Origin: Deltaproteobacteria bacterium
GTDB lineage: Bacteria > Myxococcota_A > UBA9042 > DTJE01
Direction: 5' to 3'
Assembly (NCBI GenBank): GCA_016784945.1
Contig: JADHTP010000027.1
Location: 1-19,295, forward strand
DNA: 19,295 nucleotides
Shown here: positions 16,201 to 19,295 of the stretch, in pieces
How positions within the stretch are numbered: the stretch's first letter is position 1
Layout of the letters: every line of letters starts with the position of its first letter
The notes under the pieces: model-generated
What the model was told of the DNA's origin: nothing
Databases searched by the model: none
What the model saw: only the letters and a program-made list of their open reading frames with translations
Translations under genes and position numbers: made by a program

Positions 16201-19200
16201 TCAACGGCATTGAGTCCGCCTGCCAGGAAGGCACACAGAACTCCGCGGACGATCCCTGTCCCGCCGACGGCGTTGATGACAACTGCAACGGTCAGACTGA
16301 CGAGGACTGCGTGGTCCTGGGTGCACCCGTGACGGGCGCCGACGTGATCTTCACGTCCACCCTGGGTGACGATTCCATGATCGTGGTGGAACCCGCCTCA
16401 GAACCCGGATTCTACGACAGCGAAATCCTGGACCTGACCAACCCGAACCTGTCGGGCTCGTCCACGGCATCGGTCAGTGGCAACTTCGCGCCCAATCCCC
16501 CGGGATACAACACCCTGGCCATGGCACCGGCGGCAGTGCAACTGGTCCTGGAAAGGAACCAGATCCACGAAGGCGACGCCACCTTCCGCGCCTTCGCGTA
16601 CGTGACCGACGGCCTGGGAAGCCCCGTGGATCCTTCGACTCCCGTCACGTTCACTGTGACCGGATTGCCGGCGCCCATCATCGCATCGGGCGGCTGGATC
16701 AATGAAGGACTGTTCCTCACTGATCTGACCATCCCCGGTTCGTACTTCGTGACGGGCGGTATCGGTACCGTAACGGCCTCCGCCGGCGGTATCGACTCCT
16801 TCGGAGAGACCATCGCCGTCGTCCAGCAGACCGCGCAACTGGTTCTGCAGGCGGGCGAAGTAGGTGTGGAGATTCCGAAACACCCCATCATCGACGGTAC
16901 AACCTTCAACGTGCCCGTGTACGTCAACTCCGGCGCCAACGTGATCGGGTCCTACGATTTACGGTTCGACTTCAACCCCACCCAGCTCGAAGTGACCTCG
17001 GTCTTTGGCGCACAGGCCAACCTGGTCCCGGTGGTCAACATCGACAACGGTACGGGTTTCGTAAGCTTCAATGCCTCCAACAACGATCCTCTCTCGGGCC
17101 AGCCCTCGGGCCCCATGGTGCAACTGGCCACCATCGAGTTCGGCCTGAAGAACGGCGTGACGGCAGGGACCGCGGCCGCCATTGCCGGCACCGTGCTCGA
17201 ACTGCGCAACACCGTGGGTTCCCAGGGTCTGAGCATCCTGACGAATCCCGACGTACTGGCGCGGGACTTCGACGGTCCGGGTACGGGCGGTGTGGTCATC
17301 GCACGGAACCACGGGCTGCAGGGCATCTTTGCCAGCATGGATGACAACTCGCTGTTGAACCGGTTCGTCATTGACGGCACCAAGCCTTCCAGCGATGTCG
17401 CCGTGATCGGCGTGTACAACGACGGCCAGTGGAGCGACATCCGCAACCAGCCCGGCACGACCTGCTCGTCCGGACAGCCCGCCGTGGTGTCCACCTCCCT
17501 GGTGGGTTGCACCGTCACAGGCGAAGGCTCGGGTATCGCACAGATCCAGGCCGCGGCTGCCGGATTCCAGACCTCCACCGTGGTGTATGTCCTGGACCCG
17601 ACGTTCAACGTCATGGTCGGGGACGACAACCTTGAAAACATCCCGGAACTCAACATGTTGCAGAGCACCCAGGCCGAGGTGCACGCCACCTTCACCGTGG
17701 GGACCTTCGACTTTACCTACGACGTGACCGGCGACCTGACCTACGGTTCCACCAATCCAGGTGTCTTCACCGTGGTCCCGGCCACCGGACAGATCGCCGG
17801 AGTGGGGACCGGAACCGCCAACCTGCAGGCCTTTGGATTCGGCGGCACACCTCTGGGCCTGGCCCTGGTGAACGTGGACGCGGCCAGCGCCGTCACCGTC
17901 ACCGGCATCCACGCCATCGTTCCCGCCTGGATCCAGATGACCTGGGTCCAGCCCGATCAGATCCTGGACGCACAGGCCAAGACCGATGTCCGGGCTCAGG
18001 TCCGCAACCTCTTCGAGAAGGAAGGCCAGCAGGTCCAGTCCTCCGCTTTCCTCATCCTGTCTGACGATCAAACCACCGATGGTGGCAGCCGCATCGACAT
18101 CACGGCGGATCCGGGCACGTCCTATGCCTCCTCCTCCGCTGCCGTGGGCACCGTGGACGGCAACGGTCTCGTCACCGCCGTTTCGGGCGGCGACGCCAAC
18201 GTGGAAGTTACCTACACCCACAACGGATTCACCACGAACGGCGTAGGTCCGTTCGTCGTGGACCTGGTGGATCCCTCGAGTGCCACCGCCAACATCCAGC
18301 ACCCGCAGATTGCCAAGGATGCCGCGGACCTGGCGGCCACTCTGAAGGGTCTTCCCACCCAGACCAACATCTCGGTGCAGGTGACCTTCCAGGACAATTC
18401 CACCACGGACTTCACCCTGGATTCCCGTACGAAGTACGAAGTGATCCTGGGTGGCGGACTGGTTACGGTTGAAGACTTCACCAGCTGCACCGGCGTTCCG
18501 GGTTGCGTGCCCGGCACGGTCACCACCACGGGCGTCGGTCCCGGCACGGTCACCATCAAGGTGTCCTTCGATGGCGGCTACCTGGCGGGCATCGAGACCA
18601 CGGTCCAGGTAGAGGTCGTGGCCTGGGAATCCATCCAGCTGGACAGTTGGGAACTGTTCACACCGATCAATACGAACCCCATGGTCGAGGACACCCTGTC
18701 CTTCATCGAAGGGACCGGCGAGTGGCAGCGCTCCGTGCTCCAGGTGTGGCACACCTTCTCGGACGGAACCACCATCGACCGCACCGCCTTAGCCCAGTAC
18801 GGCGTACTGGACCCGAACGTGCTGCAGGTGGTTGTCGGCGGTACGGTCCAGGTACGGGCCATCGGTCCCGGTGTCACGGCCGTGGACGCCCTCGACAGCG
18901 GCAAGACATCGGCTCCCTATACCATCACCGTGGACACGGTCCAGCAGGACGTGACCTTCCTGGGCATCGATCACTCCTCCGGAGCGGCCTGCCCCGGCGG
19001 TGCAAGGACCCTGCACGGCTTCCTCAACCAGATCGACCAGCTGGACGCCTGGTGCGAGTACGCCGACGGAACCCGCAACTGGCTGACCCCGGGTCTCGGC
19101 GTGGCCGATTTCTCCAAGCCCAACGCCAACTACCAGGTCCCCGGCCTCCTGGCCTTCGCCGCGGTCAATGACGCGCCTTACGGCACCTACTCGGCCTTCA

Positions 19201-19295
19201 CGACTGTGGATGCGTCCACCGGCGCCGCCACTGCCCTGGGCAACGGGCCCGCCACTGTGACACTGGACGTGGCTCCGGACACGGGCGCGCCCTTC
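10203..19295 (+). CDS. Giant modular surface lipoprotein with cohesin-like, dockerin-like and Ig-like domains, 3' end outside window
   Basis: The frame is open for 3,031 codons without a stop and leaves the window. ATG 10203 has AAGGGG 8 bases upstream. The N-terminus has a hydrophobic signal ending in MNLGCGGG, probably lipidated at Cys35, though Asn at -3 departs from the lipobox. In order it contains: a Cys-rich head (about 62-190), MopE motifs (195, 250), a Big_1-like domain (about 330-440), cohesin-like A (447-568), Big_2-like domains (about 580-1270), cohesin-like B (1297-1412), a dockerin-like pair (1438-1495), an unrecognised Cys/aromatic module (about 1610-1765), MopE motifs (1907, 1964, 2019), then a second copy of the unit. 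The composition is acidic and poor in lysine, typical of secreted adhesins. Function is unknown; adhesion or matrix assembly is inferred. Confidence 0.9.
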   Translation, partial: MLKTSTVIDILNGRLLKIALPAILIAGFAGMNLGCGGGSLPYNLPLDLPDGDVADAEVPILCTDQADPEAYCQQWAATNFGACVWATCDMATGDCVRDDNKLDGQDCDDNDLCTDSGTCQDGQCVGSDPVDPDDGFACTVDTCDPATGIVNTLDDTLCDDGDPCTGIETCDPIADTADPVTGCVTSPPSDEDTTCDGVDDDCDGDTDEDYVSDDTCGVGYCLTNNTPSVCVDGQETACQPGAPNSADDPCPADGIDDDCDGLTDEDCAGGEPVTGAEVIFTSTLGLDTRIVTEPSGDPGFYDSQLVDITNPNQGGTTNASVNGNVAPNPLPWQIKAGTAAQVELVTSRDTVYEDDSDLTAYAYVTDAIGSPVDPFTNVEFQWDIAGALVKATGASLGNGLFTATLTPPTAAFAGATGTIVANSGVVSPTVAADAMDTPPGTGFVQVGEVGIELPLGPRFDNSQFDVPVFVNTGANVVGAYNLTINFDTAMLEALDVSSPLAHLTPVFNIDNNAGTISFNATNTDPGTGQPTGAKAQVATLTFRVKNGTPAGTTGQVSGQAVDLLNTTGTGLDFLTNSVVQVFDGFGLGTSGLVEVKNVELRGIFARALDNTLLNWSVLTGTLPTTTIEVTEVFSDGSTDMARDPVAATCASGDTNVATTQDCTVTGAGAGTTDITASADGFDASAMIYVLDPTFDVSLDDDALGLITDLGVLQGTQAVVEATFSDGFLYSFTLDVTDDVTFDTGDSAVVTVDGATGKVTAVADGTTDVQALGMGAALLGAKSVTVDSTDEITVTGLHVIVPAWIRMVWVQPDQVPDADGLLADRAQVRNVFTKEGQQVQSSVYVVFSDDEITNGGSRIDVTGEQGTTFASSDEGIGTVDDSGVVAAVSGGNANLEVTWLSEGGFTIDGVGPYVVELFDATGVDATIGDDQLAINDVDLAATLKGLPTVTNITVEITFEDNSTKDFTEDSRTIYTVTTGATLVTVTNFADCVGVLGCVPGTVTSTGNGFGPVEIEVTFDGEYLAGLSDTVQLEVVAWDVIHLQSWEMYTPDGSNPVVEDTLSFIEGTSEWQRSMLQVWHSFTDGSIIDRTAQAGYGVLDGNVLQVVQNGTVQARAVGPGATEIDATDSGKTTDPLTITVDTVEQDVVGLYPDFLAGVPCGMDRPLHGIKDVSTAQLDVYGQYDDGTRNWLTPGLGPVNGTKPNAAWVVPGLLDFTAANNDPFGTYAAFTTVGATTGLATIHGNGPATATVDVATAADTGSAFDPPAPLGLLVNLTPAVGDVDMGDVNCLPFPDRTADEYFEMPVRVNTGAQSLGGLDIQITFDPDVLEVTPDTGPEVVQGSGVMGNTTVFSANPYAAPGTILLNLVMANGAAVSGDGIEVARIRFKALKSGDSISDMAGVIIGLNDEAIQPIPTGGTVPRDFVAGAGPLDPYPGGVWGDADDNNEYQLEDVQFVQNSLAGLFIPNPTQQAQSDIFPDGSVNTRDTFYGSLVLARLSHFVDGDAVDTPTGPGQVQLRATLIDRDQNPVTGNVQVRFELKTVNNAATIDFTNGVTPTAFGSVETVAYHAGNGVWVTDVTGLQVDETGIQVVVLLDVPQGAGVKTTAFLDSQTLINPETGLPDPLATYRPLFTFDYSDVLDCSQVTFGDMVAVNDVALGTSGHPGQGLNVNMAPGCAPQGNCSMDIDNQASLLAPLANPAIAAELEAVTWGTAMMDFINYQADGVPFKLPVYAGMLDPANAGCDFKNQSCDFLVPFYNFDLQCEPLYFFSNAEVNAGKLTAGGPGHDFNVTVDYNGQPVSGTIHDAQLDATVVTDIGGAIIGLTNTSIIAGAVVPADLLTVFDVVFPGDGNTVVYNHPQLGPINKDFVVQQIQNIAPDYDTDGDTIADAVSIGAVFTALAVGDTVALDATCDGVDDDGDGQTDEDYVPTTTNCGLGVCAATGQLVCLNGVPTDNCAEGPQLSPTDATCDLVDDNCNGTPDEDYAPDATCGVGYCQTTNTPSTCVNGIESACQEGTQNSADDPCPADGVDDNCNGQTDEDCVVLGAPVTGADVIFTSTLGDDSMIVVEPASEPGFYDSEILDLTNPNLSGSSTASVSGNFAPNPPGYNTLAMAPAAVQLVLERNQIHEGDATFRAFAYVTDGLGSPVDPSTPVTFTVTGLPAPIIASGGWINEGLFLTDLTIPGSYFVTGGIGTVTASAGGIDSFGETIAVVQQTAQLVLQAGEVGVEIPKHPIIDGTTFNVPVYVNSGANVIGSYDLRFDFNPTQLEVTSVFGAQANLVPVVNIDNGTGFVSFNASNNDPLSGQPSGPMVQLATIEFGLKNGVTAGTAAAIAGTVLELRNTVGSQGLSILTNPDVLARDFDGPGTGGVVIARNHGLQGIFASMDDNSLLNRFVIDGTKPSSDVAVIGVYNDGQWSDIRNQPGTTCSSGQPAVVSTSLVGCTVTGEGSGIAQIQAAAAGFQTSTVVYVLDPTFNVMVGDDNLENIPELNMLQSTQAEVHATFTVGTFDFTYDVTGDLTYGSTNPGVFTVVPATGQIAGVGTGTANLQAFGFGGTPLGLALVNVDAASAVTVTGIHAIVPAWIQMTWVQPDQILDAQAKTDVRAQVRNLFEKEGQQVQSSAFLILSDDQTTDGGSRIDITADPGTSYASSSAAVGTVDGNGLVTAVSGGDANVEVTYTHNGFTTNGVGPFVVDLVDPSSATANIQHPQIAKDAADLAATLKGLPTQTNISVQVTFQDNSTTDFTLDSRTKYEVILGGGLVTVEDFTSCTGVPGCVPGTVTTTGVGPGTVTIKVSFDGGYLAGIETTVQVEVVAWESIQLDSWELFTPINTNPMVEDTLSFIEGTGEWQRSVLQVWHTFSDGTTIDRTALAQYGVLDPNVLQVVVGGTVQVRAIGPGVTAVDALDSGKTSAPYTITVDTVQQDVTFLGIDHSSGAACPGGARTLHGFLNQIDQLDAWCEYADGTRNWLTPGLGVADFSKPNANYQVPGLLAFAAVNDAPYGTYSAFTTVDASTGAATALGNGPATVTLDVAPDTGAPF
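10386..10770 (+). other. Cys-rich head of the giant lipoprotein
   Basis: Residues about 62-190 hold closely spaced cysteines in a CDDGDPCTGIETCDP style, with CDDNDLCTDSGTCQDGQC before it. Such knotted Cys/Asp repeats are frequent at the base of surface lipoproteins in Myxococcota-like bacteria. They are probably disulfide-bonded outside the cell. They occur only once in the window, at the N-terminus. Confidence 0.6.
10782..13985 (+). repeat. Internal duplication, copy 1
   Basis: This 3.2 kb segment matches 16089-19295 in frame and order: MopE motifs, Big_1-like domain, cohesin-like domain, Big_2-like run, and the DGTRNWLTPGLG block. The offset is 5,307 bp at the first motif, 5,310 at VTGAEVIF and 5,316 at YLAG, so only a few codons have been gained or lost. 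Confidence 0.92.
11541..11910 (+). other. Cohesin-like domain A
   Basis: Residues about 447-568 show the cohesin pattern: GEVGIEL, FDVPVFVNTGANVVGAYNL, NFDTAMLEALDV, FNIDNNAGTISFNAT, then VATLTFRVKNGTPAGTT. This follows the type I cohesin order of PVxxxN, fD..LE, gtisf and latltF.V. The assignment rests on pattern, not on a profile search. Confidence 0.65.
14091..14440 (+). other. Cohesin-like domain B
   Basis: Residues about 1297-1412 read EYFEMPVRVNTGAQSLGGLD, then QITFDPDVLEVTPD, GTILLNLVMANG and VARIRFKALKSGDS. The core matches domain A and the cohesin pattern, but it stands immediately before the dockerin-like pair and differs more from A than A differs from its copy. Confidence 0.6.
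14511..14690 (+). other. Dockerin-like calcium-binding repeat pair
   Basis: The first loop, GDADDNNEYQLEDVQ, has ligands at loop positions 1, 3, 5 and 12 (D1438, D1440, N1442, D1449), followed by a helix with VQNSLAG. The second, DIFPDGSVNTRD, begins at D1472 and keeps positions 1, 5, 6 (Gly) and 12 but has Phe at 3, then a GSLVLARL helix. Spacing and helices fit type I dockerins. Confidence 0.65.
15036..15500 (+). other. Unrecognised Cys/aromatic module of the giant lipoprotein
   Basis: Residues about 1612-1765 contain seven cysteines (in LDCSQVTF, MAPGCAPQGNCSMD, AGCDFKNQSCDF and LQCEPLYFF) with many Phe, Tyr and Met. This is unlike the Ig and cohesin parts. I do not recognise a family. 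It is present once in the window. Confidence 0.5.
15921..16310 (+). other. MopE-type Cys/Asp motif cluster opening the second unit
   Basis: Three motifs occur: CDGVDDDGDGQTDEDY (residue 1907), CDLVDDNCNGTPDEDY (1964) and CPADGVDDNCNGQTDEDC (2019), with CGVGYC-type spacers. They match the pattern annotated as the MopE copper-binding/putative metal-binding motif. In the first, the second cysteine is replaced by glycine. Copy 1 has matching motifs at residues 195 and 250. Confidence 0.75.
16089..19295 (+). repeat. Internal duplication, copy 2 (cut by window end)
   Basis: This segment repeats 10782-13985 through the DVAPDTGAPF end, which aligns with DVATAADTGSAF of copy 1. It includes cohesin-like domain A' (residues about 2218-2350: GEVGVEI, FNVPVYVNSGANVIGSYDL, FNPTQLEVTSV, ATIEFGLKNG). 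The window ends where copy 1 would next run into cohesin-like B and the dockerin-like pair. Confidence 0.92.

Noticed and set aside
10782..19295. Possibility that the large repeat is an assembly artefact
   Set aside because: The copies differ at many codons and by small in-frame indels, and the frame stays open, so this is a real, diverged duplication.

Overview
The window is high-GC DNA, by eye above 60% G+C. It comes from a Gram-negative bacterium, most likely a deltaproteobacterium in the broad sense (Myxococcota, Bradymonadota or Desulfobacterota). The evidence is a nadC-birA-coaX run, an OmpA protein with thrombospondin type 3 calcium repeats, a predicted outer-membrane L,D-transpeptidase lipoprotein, and a giant surface protein with MopE-type Cys/Asp motifs, Ig-like domains and cohesin-like domains. 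The lineage is an inference from gene content.

Left part (1-4774): the end of nadC, then birA and coaX, form an overlapping cofactor operon on the plus strand (NAD, biotin attachment, CoA). A structured ~180 bp inverted-repeat element (1714-1895) follows. Facing it is a compact minus-strand operon read as TSUP permease, moaA, MOSC protein, NicO-type metal transporter, with overlaps of 17 and 4 bp and a 9 bp gap. It combines molybdenum-cofactor synthesis with sulfur-anion and metal transport.

Middle (4775-8529): a 366 bp divergent intergenic region with two short tandem repeats and a candidate promoter. After it come a lipoprotein L,D-transpeptidase, a tiny ORF translationally coupled to the next gene, and mtnA (methionine salvage). 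A relatively AT-rich 257 bp gap follows and probably holds the promoter for the surface-protein genes.

Right part (8530-19295): an OmpA-family protein (beta-barrel, four TSP3 repeats, peptidoglycan-binding domain). It is followed 38 bp later by an open reading frame of at least 3,031 codons that runs off the window. That giant protein has a probable lipoprotein signal, a Cys-rich head and a ~5.3 kb internal period. Each period contains MopE motifs, a Big_1-like domain, a cohesin-like domain and several Big_2-like domains. The first period also contains a second cohesin-like domain, a dockerin-like Ca-binding pair and an unrecognised Cys/aromatic module. The presence of cohesin-like and dockerin-like modules in one duplicated, probably surface-anchored protein next to a Ca-binding OmpA is the most interesting system in the window. 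It suggests a calcium-dependent, possibly self-associating surface layer or fibre. This is inference from sequence motifs only.
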